Assembly: GCA_947044365.1 (NCBI GenBank) | Contig: OX345649.1 | Span: 2,420,930-2,484,929, forward strand | Direction of reading: 5' to 3' | DNA: 64,000 bases | DNA from: Petrosia ficiformis | Lineage: Eukaryota > Porifera > Demospongiae > Haplosclerida > Petrosiidae | Shown here: positions 19,316 through 32,929 of the stretch, one piece after another | Layout of the letters: each line of letters opens with the position of its first letter | Position numbering within the stretch: position 1 is the stretch's first letter | Made by a program: the position numbers and the translations under genes | Notes under the pieces: model-generated | The model's input: the letters and a program-made list of their open reading frames with translations, nothing else | Database searches by the model: none | What the model was told of the DNA's origin: nothing

Positions 19316-22220
19316 TTATCTCCACCAGGAATCCACTAGGATCCAATAGCAGACGAATAAGAGTTCACTAGGACCCATTTAGAGTCCACTAGGACACAGT
19401 AGGTGTCCAATATGACCCATTACAAATGCAATAGTACTAAATAGGAGTTCTTTAGGAGTCCGCTAGGACCCAATAGGAGTCCACTAGAACCCAATATGAG
19501 TACACTAGGACCCATTAGGAGTCCATTAGGACCCAACAGGAGTCCATTAGAACCCATTACGAGTACAATAGGACACAATAGGACTCCAGTAGGACCCAAC
19601 AGGAGTCCACTAAGACCCATTTAGAGTTCATTAGGAGCCCAATAGGAGTCCATTGTGACCCAATAGGTGTCCACTACTACCCAAAAGGACTGGAATAGGA
19701 CCCATTAGGAGTAAATTAGCACCCAATATGAGTCCAATAGGACCCATTAGGAGTACACGAGGACCCAGTAGGTGTCCACTAGGATCCAATAGCAGATCAA
19801 TAGGAGTCCACTAGGACCCATTTAAGGTCCAACAGGACCCAATAGGAGTCCTACTAGGACCTAAGAGGAGTCCTCTAGAACCCATTAGGAGTCCACTAGG
19901 AACCAATAGGACTCCACTAGAATCCAATAGCAGACCAATAGGAGTCCACTATGACAAATTTAGTGTCCACTAGGACCAAATAGGAGGACACAATAGGAGT
20001 CCAATAGAATCCAAGAGGAGTCCACTAGGACCCAATAGGTGTCCATTAGGACCCCTCAAGAGTCCACTAGGACCCAATAGGAGTCCAATAGGAGTCCACT
20101 AGGACCCAAAGTGATCCACTAGGACCCAATAGGAGTCCACTAGGACCCAATAGGAGTCCAATAGAATCCAAGAAGAGTCCAATAGGACCCAATAGGTGTC
20201 CATTAGTACCCCTTAAGAGTCCACTAGGACCCAATAGGAGTCCAATAGGAGTCCACTAGGAGTCCTATATTAGTCCACTACGACCCATTAAGAGTCCACT
20301 AGGACCCCTTAGGAGTCCACTAGGACCCAACAGGAGACCACTAAGACCCATTAGGAGTGCAATAAGACCCAATAGGAGTCCAATAGCAGTCCAATAGGAC
20401 CCAGTAGGAGCCCATTAGGAGTCCACTAGGACCCAATAGGTGTCCACTAGGAACCATTAACTGTATACTAGGACCTAATAGCAGTCAACTAAGACCCAAT
20501 AAAACTCCACTAGGACACAACAGGAGACCTCTATGACAAATTAGGTGTGCAATAGGACCCAAAAGAAGTCCAATAGGAGTCCAATAGGACCCAGTAGGAG
20601 TACACTAGGGCCCAATAGGAGTCCAGTAGGACCCAGTAGGTGTCCACTGTGACCCATTAAGAATCCACTAGGACTCAATATGGGTCCATTAGGACCCAGT
20701 AGGAGTCCAATAGGAGTCAAATAGGAGTCCACCAGGACTCATTAGGAGTCCACTAGGACCCGAAATGAGTCGATTAGGACCAATTACGAGTACACTAGGA
20801 CAACATAAAAGTCCTCTAGGACCCAACAGGAGTGCAATAGGAGTGTACTAGGACCAAATAGGAGTCCAATACGACCCATTAAAAGTCCACTACGACCCAA
20901 TAGTAGTCCAATAGGACCCAATAGGAATCCACTATGAGTCCACTAAAACCCATTAGGAGTACACTAGGACCCAATAGGTGTCCAATAGGACCCAATAAGT
21001 GTCCCCTATGACTCATAAAGAGTCCACTAGGACCCAATAAAAGTCCACTAGGACCCAATATGAGTCCACTAGGACCCATTAGGAGTGCAATAGGACCCAA
21101 TTGGAGTCCAATATGAGTCCATTAGGACCCATTAGGAGTACATTAGGACCAGATATGTGTCCAATAGGAACGCTTAACAGTACACTAGGACCTAATAGCA
21201 GTCCACTAGGACCCAATAAATGTCCACTAGGACCCAATAGGAGTCCATTATGTGTATACTAGGACCCAATACGAGTCCACAAAGATCCAATAGCAGACCA
21301 ATAGGAGTCCAATAGGACCCATTTAGAGTCCACTTGGACCCAGTAGGAGTCCACTAGGACCCAATAGGAGTACACTAGTACCCAATAGGAGTCCAAGAGG
21401 ACAAAGTAGGAGTACACTAGGGCCCAATGGGAGACAACTATGACCCATTAGGTGTGCAATAAGACCCAATAGGAGTCCAATAGAAGTCCAATAGGACCCA
21501 GTAGGAGTACACTAGGGGCCTACAGGAGTCCACTAGGACTCAATAGGTGTCCACAAGGACCCATTGAAAGTCCACTAGGACCCAATATGTGTCCACTAGG
21601 ATCCAATAGGAGACCACTAAAACCCTTTAGGAGTCCACTAAGACCGAAAAGGAGTCGATTAGGACCCATTAGGAATGCACTAGGACCAAATAAAAGTCCT
21701 CTAGGACCCAACAGGACTGCAATCAGAGTGCACATGGACCCAATAGCAGTCCACTAGGACCCATTAGGAGTCCAATACGACCCAATAGTAGTCCACTTGG
21801 ACCCAATAGGAGTCCAATAGGACCCATTAGGTGTCCCCTAGGACCCATGAAGAGTCCACTAGGACCCATGAAGCGTCCATTAGGACCCAATACGGGTCCA
21901 CTAGGACCCAATATGAGTCAAACAGGAGTCTACTCGCACCCATTAGGAGTCCACTACGACCCAATAGTAGTCGACTAGGACCAAATAGGAGTGCAATATG
22001 AGTCCACTAGGACCCATTAGGAGTACACTAGGACCCAAAAGGAGTCCAATAAGACCAGATAAGTGCCCTAGGACCCATGAAGAGTCCACTACGACCCAAT
22101 AAAAGTCCACTAGGACTCAAAATGAGTCCACTAGGAACCATTAACAGTACACTAGGACCAAAGAGCAGTCCACTAGGACCAATTCAAAGTCCATTAGGAC
22201 CCAATAGGAATCCACTAGGA

Positions 22221-22320
22221 CCAATTAGGAGTGCAATAGGACCCAATAACAGTCCATTACGTGTATACCTACTATACACGTAATGGACTCCTATTGGGTC
22301 CTATTGCACTCCTAATGGGT
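22221..22320. repeat. Foldback hinge in the 21-bp array
   Basis: The left arm 22220-22267 ends in ACGTGTATA and the right arm 22273-22320 starts TATACACGT. The arms of 48 bases pair with three mismatches around a 5-base loop (CCTAC). From 22268 to about 22365 the array is read in reverse orientation, after which the forward orientation returns (ATTAGGAGTCCAC). Confidence 0.9.
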
Positions 22321-25300
22321 ACTAGTGGACTCCTATTGCGTCCTAGTTGACTCGTATTGTGTCATTAGGAGTCCACAAGGATCCAATAGCAGACCAATAG
22401 GAGTCCACGAGGACCCATTTAGAGTCCACTAGGACCCGGTATGAGTCCCCTAGGACCCGGGATGAGTCCACTACGACTCAACAGCAGACCACTATGACCC
22501 ATTAGGAGTGCAATAGGACCCAATAGGAGTCCAATAGGAGTGCAATAGGACCCAATAGGTGTCCACTAGGACCCATTAAGAGTCCAATAGGACTCAATAT
22601 GGGTCCACTAGGACCCAGTAGGAGTCCAATAGGAGTCCAATAGGAGTCCACTAGGACACAATAGGAGTCCACTATTACCCATTAGGAGTCCACTAGGACC
22701 CCAATGGAGTCGATTAGCACCGATTAGGAGTACACTAAGACCAAATAAAAGTCCTCTAGGACCCTACATGAGTGCAGTAGGAGTCCACAAGGACCCAATA
22801 GGAGTCCATTGGACCCATTAGGAGTCCAAAACGACCCAATAGTATTCTACTAGGACCCAATAGGAGTCCAATATGAGTCCCATTAGGAGTACACTAGGAC
22901 CCAATAGGTGTCCAATAGGACCCAATAAGTGTCACCTAGGACCCTATAAGAGTCCACTAGGACCCAATAAATGTCCACTACGACCCAATATGAGTCCACT
23001 AGGACCCATTAAAAGTCCACTAGGACGCAATAGGAGTCCATTACGTGTATACTAGGACCTAAGAGGAGTCCACAACGATCCAATAGCAGACCAATAGAAG
23101 TCCACTAGGACCCAACAGGAGACCTCTATGACCCATTAGGAGTGCAATAGGACCCAATAGGTGTCCAATAGGAGTCCACAAGGACACAATATGAGTCCAA
23201 TAGGACGCATTAAGAGTCCACAAGGACCCAGTATGGGTCCACTAGGACCCAGTAGGAGTCCAACACGAGTCCAAAAAGAGTCCACTAGGACCCATTAGGA
23301 GTACACTAGGACCAAATAAAAGTCCTCTAGGACCCTAAAGGAGTGCAATGGGAGTCCACTAGGACCCAATAGGAGTCCACTAGCAACCATTAGGAGTCCT
23401 CTACAACCCAATAGTAGTTCAATAGGACCCAATAGGAGTCCAATATGAGTCCATTAGGACCCATTAGGAGTACACTAGGACACAACAGGAGTCCAATAGG
23501 ACCGAATAAATGTCCACTAGGACCCATAAAGTACCCTAATAAAAGTCCAATAGTAGCCAATATGAGTCCCCTGGGACCCATTAGGAGTGGAATAGGACCC
23601 AATAGGAGTCCAATATGTGTCCACTAGGACCTAATAGGAGTCCACTAGGAACCATTAACAGTACACTAGGACCTAATAGCAGTCCACTAGGACACACTGT
23701 AAGTCCACTAGGACTCAATAGGAGTCCACTAGGACCCATTAGGAGTACACAAGGACCCAATAGGAGTCCACAAGGACCCTATAAGAGGCCACTAGGACCC
23801 ATAAAGCATCCACTAGGACCCAATACGAGTCCACTAGGACCCAATGTGAGTCCAACAGGAGTCCACTAGGAGTCCACTACGACCCAATAGTAGTCCACTA
23901 GGACCCAATAGGAGTGTAATATGAGTCCACTAGGACCCATTAGGAGTACACTAGGACCCAAAAAAAGTCCAATAAGACCAGATAAGTGCCCCCTAGGACC
24001 AATAAAGAGTCCACTACGACCCAGTAAAAGTCCACTAGGACTCAATATGAGTCCACTAGGAACCATTAACAGTATACTAGGACCTAAGAGCAGTCCACTA
24101 GGACCCAATAAAAGTCCCTTAGGACCCAATAGGAGTCCAATAGGATCCAATAAATGTCCACTAGGACCCATAAAGTACCCTAATAAAAGTCCAATAGTAG
24201 CCAATATGAGTCCACTGGGACCCATTAGGAGTGGAATAGGACCCAATAGGAGTCCAATAGGAGTGCAATAGGACCCAATAGGTGTCCACTAGGACCCATT
24301 AAGAGTCCAATAGGACTCAATATGGGTCCACTAGGACCCAGTAGGAGTCCAATAGGAGTCCACTAGGACCCAATAGGAGTCCAATATTACCCATTAGGAG
24401 TCCACTAGGACCCAAATGGAGTCGATTAGCACCGATTAGGAGTACACCAAGACCAAATAAAAGTCCTCTAGGACCCTACATGAGTGCAATAGGAGTCCAC
24501 TAGGACCCTATACGAGTCCACTAGGACCCATTAGGAGTCCAAAACGACGCAATAGTAGTCTACTAGGACCCAATAGGAGTCCAATAGGACCCAATAAGTG
24601 TCCCCTAGGACCCAAAAAGAGTCCACTAGGACCCAATAAATGTCCACTACGACCCAATATGAGTCCACTAGGACCCATTAAAAGTACACTAAGACCCAAT
24701 AGGTGTCCATTAACAGTACATTATGACCTAATAGCGGTCCATTAGGACCGAATAAAAGTCCACTAGTACGCAATAGGAGTCCATTACGTGTATACTAGGA
24801 CCTAATAGGAGTTCACAAGATCCAATAGCAGACCAATAGAAGTCCACTAGGACCCAACAGGAGACCAATATGACCCATTAGGAGTGCATTAGGACCCAAT
24901 AGGACTCCAATAGGAGTCCACAAGGACACAATATGAGTCCAATAGGACGCATTAAGAGTGCACAAGGACCCAATATGGGTCCACTAGGACCCAGTAGGTG
25001 TCCAACACCAGTCCAATAAGAGTCCACTAGGACCCATTAGGAGTACACTAGGACAAAATTAAAGTCCTCTAGGACCCAAAAAGAGTGCAAAGGAGTCCAC
25101 TAGGACCCAATAGGAGTCCACTAGAAACCAATAGGAGTGCAAAAGACCCAATAGGAGTCCATTACGTGTATACTAAGTCCCAATAGGAGTCCACAAGGAT
25201 CCAGTAGCAGACCAATTGGAGTCCACTAGGACCCATTTAGAGTCCACCAGGACCCAGTATGAGTCCACTAGGACTCAACAGGAGACCACTATAACCCATT

Positions 25301-27954
25301 ACGAGTGCAATAGGGCCCAATAGGAGTCCAATAGGAGTCCACTAGGACCCAATAAGTGTCCACCAGGACCCATTAAGAGTCCACTAGGACTCAATAGGGG
25401 TCCACTAGGACCCAGTAGGAGTCCAATAGGAGTCCAATAGGAGTCCACTAGGACCCAATAGGAGTCCACTATTACCCATTAGGAGTCCACTAAGACCCAA
25501 AAGGAGTCGATTAGGACCAATTAGGAGTACACTAGGACCAAATAAAAGTCCTCTGGGACCGTACAGGAGTGCAATAGGAGTCCACTAGGACCCATTAGGA
25601 GTACACTAGAACATAATACGAGTCCAATAGGACCCAATAAGTGTCCACTAGGACCCATAAAGAGTCCACTAGGAACCAATAGGAGTCCAGTAGGACTCAA
25701 CATGAGTCCTATAGGAGTCCACTAGGACCCATTAGGAGTCCAACACGACCCAATAGTAGTCAACTAGGACCCACTAGGAGTCAAATATGAATCAACTAGG
25801 ACCCTTTAGGAGTACACTAGGACCCAATAGCAGTCCAATAGGACCCAATAAATGTCCACTAGGACCCATAAAGTACCCTCTAGGACACAATAAATGTCCA
25901 CTAGTACCCAATATGAGTCCACTCGGAGTGCAATAGGACCCTATAGGAGTCCAATAGAAACCATTAACAGTACATTAGGACCTAATAGCAGTCCACTAGG
26001 ACCCAATGAAAGTCCAATAGGACTCCATAGGAGTCCTCTATTACCCATTAGGAGTGCAATGGGACCCCCTAGGAGTCCATTACGTGTATACTAGGACCCA
26101 TTAGGAGTCCACAAGGATCCAATAGCAGACCAAATGGAGTCCACTAGGACCCATTTAGAGTCAACTAGGACCCAGTAGGAGCCCACTATGACCCACTAGG
26201 AGTGCAATAGGACCCAATAGGATTCCAATAGGAGTCCAATAGCACCCAGTAGGAGTACACTAGGACAAATAGGAGTCCACTAGGACCCATTAGGAGTACC
26301 CAGCAGGAGTCGATTACGACCCATTAGGTGTACTCTAGGACCAAATAAAAGTCCACTAGGACCCAATAGGACAACTAGGGCGCAATAGGAGTCCAATAGG
26401 AGTCCAATAGGACCCAAAAGGAGTCCATCAGGACTCAATAGGAGTCCACTAGAACACATTATGAGTCCCCTAGGACCCAACAGGAGTCCACTAGGACCAA
26501 ATAGGAGTCCAATAGGACCCAGTAAGGGTCCATTACGTGTATACTAGGACCCAATAGGAGTCCAATAGGACACATTATGAGTCCAATAGGACCCAATAGC
26601 ATTCCAATAAGAGTCCACTAAGACCCATTAGGAATACACTAGGACCTAATAGGAGTCCACTAGGACACAATAGTTGTCAACTAGGACCCAATAGGAGTCC
26701 ATTAGGACCCATTAGGAGTACACTAGAATCCTTTAGGAGTGGACTAAGACCCAACAGGAGTTTAATAGGAGTCCAGGTGGACCCATTAGGAGTCCACTAG
26801 GACACTATAGGAGTTCACAAGGACCGAATAGGTGTCCAATTGGACCCTTTAGGAGTCCACTATATAGGACCCAACAGGAGTCCATCAGGACCAATTAGGA
26901 GTACTCTAGGACCCAATAGGAGTCCAATAGGACACATTATGTGTCCAATAGGACCCATTAGGAGTCCACTAGTACCCTATAGGAGTCCACTAGGACCAAT
27001 TAGGAGTCCACTAGGACCCATTACGAGTATACTAGGACGTCCACTAGGACCCAATAGTTGTCCAGTAGGATCCAACAGGAGTCCATTAGGACCCATTAGG
27101 AGTACACTAGAACCCTTTAGGAGTCAACTAGGACCTAACACGAGTCTAATAGGAGTCCAGTTGAACCCATTAGGAGTGCATTAGGACCCATTAGGAGTCC
27201 ACTAGGTCCCTAACGGAGTCGTTTAGCACCCAGTAGGTTTCCTACAGGACCCATTATATGTCCCCTATGACCAAACAGGAGTCCCCTAGGAGTCCACTAG
27301 CCCCTAATTGAAGTCCACTAGGACCAATTAGGAGTCCACTAGGACCCATTAGGAGTACACTAGGACGTCCACTAGGACCCAATAGCTGTCCACTGAGACC
27401 CAACAGGAGTCCAATAGGACCCATTAGGAGAACACTAGAACCATTTAGGAGTCGACTAGGACCCAGCAGGAGTCCAATAGGAGTCCAGTTGGACCCATTA
27501 GGAGTCCACAAGGACCCAAAAGGAGTCCAATAGGAGTCTTCTAGTACCCAATAGGAGTCCATTAGGACCGAATAAGAGTCTTCTAGGACACATTAAGATT
27601 CCAATAGGACCCGATAAATGCACACAAAAACCCATTAGGAGTCCACTATGACCCAATAGCAGTCAACTAAGATCCTATAGCAGATCAATAGGAGTCCACA
27701 AGGACCAATTAGGTGTCCACTAGGACCCAATGGGAGTCCACTAGGAAACAATAGGATTCCAATAGGAGTGCACTAGGACCCAATAGGAGTCCATTAGGAC
27801 CGAATAGGAGTTCATTAGGACCCATTGTGAGTGCCATAGGACCCAATAGGAGTCCATTAGGAGTCCACTTGGACGGAATAGGAGTCCACTAGGATCCAAT
27901 AGGAGTCCAATAGGAGTCCACTAGGACTCCTTTTGAGTCCAATAGAACCAAATA

Positions 27955-28694
27955 GGAGTCCACTATGACACTATAGGAGTCGACTAGGACTCATTAGGAG
28001 TGCAATAGGACTCCTATAGGAGTCCACTAGGACCCATTAGGAGTACACTAGGACCGTACAGGAGTCCATTAGCACCCAGTAGGAGTCCACCAGCACCCCT
28101 TAGGTGTCCCCTATGAACTAACCGGAGTCCAATAGGAGTCCACTAGCACCCAATAGGAGTCCATTAGGGCCGAATAGGAGTCCACTAGGATCCAATAGCA
28201 AACCAAGAGGAGTCCACTAGGACCCGTTTAGAGTCCACTAGAGCCCAAAAGTAGTTCACTAGGACCCAACAGGAGTACACTAGAATCCATTAGGAGTGCA
28301 ATAGGACCCATTAGGAGAACATTAGGAGTCCACTATGACACTATAGGAGTCGACTAGGACTCATTAGGAGTGCAATAGGACTCCAATAGGAGTCCACTAG
28401 GACCCATTAGGAGTACACTAGGACCGTACAGGAGTCCATCAGCACCCAGTAGGAGTCCACCAGCACCCCTTAGGTGTCCCCTATGAACTAACAGGAGTCC
28501 AATAGGAGTCCACTAGCACCCAATAGGAGTCCATTAGGACCGAATAGGAGTCCACTAGGATCCCATAGCCAACCAAGAGGAGTCCACTAGGACCCGTTTA
28601 GAGTCCACTAGAGCCCAAATGTTGTTCACTAAGACCCAACAGGAGTACACTAGAATCCATTAGGAGTGCAATAGGACCCATTAAGAGAACATTA
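27955..28694. repeat. Two-copy tandem duplication, 370-bp period, inside the 21-bp array
   Basis: CACTATGACACTATAGGAGT occurs at 27961 and again at 28331. The two copies stay collinear through CACCCCTTAGGTGTCCCCTA, GAACTAAC and the ATTAGGAGTCCAC that closes each. Only a few substitutions separate them, so the event is recent compared with the unit-level divergence. Confidence 0.85.
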
Positions 28695-31600
28695 GGAGTC
28701 CACTAGGACCAAATATGAGTTTAATAGGACCCATTAGGAGTCCACTAGGACCCAATAGGAGTCCACTGGTACCCAATAGGAGTCCACTTGGACCCAATAG
28801 GAGTCCACAAGGATCCAATAGGAGTCCAATAGGAGTCCACTAGGACCAAACAGGAGTCCAAGAGCAGTCCTCTAGGACCCATTGGGCGTCCATTAGGACC
28901 GAAAAGGAGTCCATTAGGACCCATTAGGGTTCCATTATGACACTATAGGAGGCCATTAGGACTCAATAGGATTCCACTAGCACCCTATAGGTGTCCACTA
29001 GGACCCATAAGGAGTCCATTAGGATCCAAAAGGAGTCAAATAGGACCCATTAGTTGTCCACTATGACCCACTAGGAGTCCACTAGGAACAAATAGGAGTC
29101 AAGTAGAAGTCCAGTAGGACCCAATAGAAGTCTTCTAAGACCAAATATGAGTTTAATAGGACCCATTAGGAGTCCACTAGGACCCAATAGGAGTCCACTA
29201 CAACACTTTAGGTGTCCACTAGGACCCAACAGGAGTTGATTAGGACACAAGAGGAGTCCACTAAGACCCATTAGGAATCCACTAGGACACAACAGGAGTC
29301 CAATAGGAGTCCGGTAGGACCCATTAGGAGTCCACTAGAACCCATTACGTGTCCACTATGACCCAATAGGAGTCCACTAGCAACCAACAGGAGTCCAACA
29401 GGAGTCCAGTAGGACCCGCTAGAAGTCTTCTAGGACCCAATATGAGTTTAAAAGGACCCATTAGGAGTACACTAGGACTGAATAGGATTCCAGTAGGACC
29501 CATTGGAGTCCACTAGTACCCATTAGGAGTCCACTAGGACCCAATAGGAGTCCACTAGAACACTTTAGGTGTCCACTAGGACCCAACAGGAGTCGATTAG
29601 GACCCAATAGGAGTCCAGTAGGACCCATTAGGAGTCCACTAGGACCCAACAGGAATCCAATAGGAGTCCACTACGACTCTATAGGAGTCCACTAGGACCC
29701 ATTAGGAGTCCACTAGGACCTAATAGCAGACCTATAGGATTCCCCTAGGACCCAATTAGAGTCCACTAGAATCAAATAGGAGTCCACTAGGGCCCAATAG
29801 GAATCCACTATGACCCATTATTAGTGCAATGGGACCAATAGGAGTCCATTAGGACCCACTAGGAGTACACAAGTACCCCCAATAGGAGTCCATTAGGACC
29901 CAAAGGAGTCCACTAGGACCCAATAGGAGTCCAATAGTACCCACTAGGAGTCCAATACGAGTCATGTAGGACCCAATGGAGTCCACTAGAACCCATTAGG
30001 AGTCCACTAGGACACAATAAGAGTCCAGTAGAACAAATTGGGTGTCCACTAAGACCCAAAAGGAGTAGATTAGGACCCAATAGGAGTCCACTAGGATCCC
30101 ATAGCGGACCAGTAGGAGTCCACTAGGACTCATTTAGAGTCCACTAGGACTGAATAGGAGTCCACTTGGACCCAATTGGAGTCCACTAGGACCCATTAGG
30201 AGAGCATAGGACCCAATAGCAGTCCACTAGAAGTCCAATAGAACCTATTAGGAGTACACTAGGACCCAGTAGGAGTCTACTAAGACGCAATGGGTGTCCA
30301 CTAGGACCCAATGGATGTCCACCAGGACCCATTAAGTGTCCACTAGGACCCAATAGGAGTCCACTAGGACCGAATATGAGTCCACTAGGACCCAATAGGA
30401 GTCCAATATGAGTCCACTATGACCCATTTAGAATACACTAGGACCAAATAAAAGTCCTCTAGGACCCAATAGGAGTGCAATGGGACTCCACTAGGACCAA
30501 ATAGGAGTCCACTAGGACACAACAGGAGTCCACTACAACCCAATAGTAGTCCACTAGGACCCAATAGGCGTCCAATATGAGTCCACTAGGACCCATAAAG
30601 AGTCCATTAGGAACCAATAGGAGTCCACAAGGATCCAACATGAGTCCAATAGGAGTCCACTAGGACCAATTAGGAGTCCACTACGACCCAATAGTAGTCC
30701 ACTAGGACCAAATAGGAGTCCAATATGAGTCCACTAGGACCCTTTAGAAGTACACTAGGACACAATAGGAGTCCAATAGGACCCAATAAATGTCAACTAG
30801 GACCCATAAATACCCTCTATGACCCAATAAATGTCCACTAGTACCCAATATGAGTCCACTGGGACCCATTAGGAGTGCAATAGGGACCCAATAGGAGTCC
30901 TTTACGTGTATACTAGGATCCATAAGGAGTCCATAAGGATCCAATATCAGACCAATTGGAGTTCACTAGGACCCATTTAGAGTCAACAAGACCCAGTAGG
31001 AGTCCGCTAGGACCCAAGAGGAGACCACTGTGACCCACTAGGTGTGCTATAGGACCCAATAGGATTCCAATAGGAGTCCAATAGCACCCAGTCAGAGTAC
31101 ACTAGGGCCCAATAGGAGTCCACTAGGACCCCACAGTTGTCCACTAGGACCCATTAAGAGGCCACTAGGACCCAATATGGGTCCACTAAGACACAGTAGG
31201 AGTCAAATATGAGTCCACTAGGACCCAATAGGAATCCACTAGGACCAATTAGGAGTCCACTAGGACCCAGCAGGAGTCGATTACGACCCATTAGGTGTAC
31301 TCTAGGACCAAATAAAAGTCCACTAGGACCCAATAGAAGTCCAATAGGACGCAATAGGAGTCCAATAGGAGTCCACTAGGACCCAACAGGAGTCCATTAT
31401 GACCCAATAGGAGTACACTAGGAGCCAATAGGAGTCCTCTAGGATCCAAAAGGAGTCAAATACGATTCCGCTAGGACCCTATAAATGTCAACTAGGACCA
31501 AATAGGAGTCCAATAGGACCCAATAGGAGTCCACTAGGACCCAACAGGAGTACAGTAGGAGTCCACTAGGACCCAATAGGAGTCCATTAGGCCTGAAAAG

Positions 31601-32464
31601 GAGTCCCCTATGACCCATTAGGATTCCACTAGGACCCCAAAGGAGTCCACTAGGACCCATTAGAAATCCATTAGGACCCAATAGCAAGACTAATAGGAGT
31701 CCACTAGGACCCAATTAGAGTCCACTAGAGTCCAATATGAGTCTACTAGGGCCCATTATTAGTGCAATAGGACCCAATAGGAGTCCTTTAGGAGTCCACT
31801 AGGACGTCCACTACGATCCATTAGCAGACCAATAGGAGTCCATTAGGACCCATATAGAGTCCACTATGACTTAATAGGAGTCCTATAAGACCAAATAGGA
31901 GTCCACCTGAACACATTAGGTGTCCACTAGGACCCAACAGTAGTCAATTAGGACCTAATAGGAGTCCATTAGAACTCATTAGGAGTCCACAAGGACCCAA
32001 TAGCAGACCAATAGGAGTCCACTAGGACCCATTTAGAGGCCACTAGGACCGAATAAAAGTCTACTAGGATCCAATAGGTGTCCGCTAGGACCCATTAGGT
32101 GTGCACTAGGACCCAAAAGGAGTCCATTAGGAACAAATAGGAGTCCAATAGGAGTCCACTAGGACCTTATAGGAGACCATTAGGACCGAACATGAGTCCA
32201 CTAGGATCCAATAGCAGACCAATAGGAATCCACTAGGACCCATTTAGAGTCCATTAGAACCCAATAGAAGTCCACTAGGACCCAATTGGAATCCACAAGG
32301 ACCCATTAGGAGTGCAATAGGACCCAATAGGAATATGTTAGGAGTTCAATTGGACCCCATAGGAGTCCACTAGGACCCAGTCGGAGTCCATTAGGACCGA
32401 ATAGGAGTCCACTAGGACCCATTAAGAGTACACAAGGACCCAATAGGAGTCCACAAAAACCCAC

Positions 32465-32805
32465 TAAGAGTCCCCATTGGTTTCTGTGAGTCTCATGAGT
32501 CCCCAGTAGTCTCTTTGAGTCTCATGAGTCTCATTAGTCCCCATTAGTCTCTATGAGTCTCATGAGTCAGCATTATTCTCTATGAGTCTCATTAGTCTTT
32601 GAGTCTCCAGTAGTCTCTCTGAGTCTCATGAGTCCACAGTAGTCTCTATGAGTCTCACGAGTCCCCAGAAGTCTCTAGGAGTTTCATCAGTCTCATGAGT
32701 CTCTATGAGTCTCATGAGTCTTCATTGGTCTCTCTGAGTCTCATGAGTCCATATTAGTCTCATGACTCTCCAGTAGTCTCTCTGAGTCTCATCAGTCCCC
32801 ATTGG
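32465..32805. repeat. 29-bp minisatellite, first block (reverse orientation)
   Basis: The array appears as GAGTCTCATGAGTCCCCAG and variants, the complement of the form dominating after 33437. It meets the 21-bp array at 32450-32475 without unique DNA between them. Confidence 0.9.
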
Positions 32806-32878
32806 CATCTATATATATATATATATATATATATAAGTATATATATATATATTATATAATTTATTATATATAATTTCT
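32806..32878. repeat. AT dinucleotide microsatellite at the island edge
   Basis: (TA)n with interruptions from about 32809, passing into ATTATATAATTTATTATATA. It separates the reverse satellite block from the transposase fragment. Confidence 0.9.
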
Positions 32879-32929
32879 AATGTTGACAACAAACAAGTTT
32901 ACCAATAGAGCTTGTAACACTAATCAGAA

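Larger units (their letters stand above)
19325..32460. repeat. 21-bp minisatellite, 13 kb
   Basis: The unit is GGACCCAATAGGAGTCC plus a four-base link, usually ACTA or AATA, repeated for roughly 600 unit lengths with heavy point variation (AATAGG/ATTAGG, GAGTCC/GTGTCC). The unit is seven codons without a stop in most frames, so short open frames appear on both strands with a Leu-Leu-Gly-Pro-Ser-Gly-Leu or Ser-Pro-Leu-Gly-Pro pattern (for example 23866-24246 and 23921-24271). These are not genes. Higher-order structure comes from recurrent marker blocks and local tandem duplications. Orientation is constant except for one patch at 22268-22365. Confidence 0.95.

Noticed and set aside
23866..24271. 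Overlapping open frames on both strands with Gly-Pro-Ser-Gly-Leu or Ser-Pro-Leu-Gly-Pro repeats, resembling structural repeat proteins
   Set aside because: They follow from a 21-bp unit without stops and appear on both strands at once, broken wherever a point change makes a stop.
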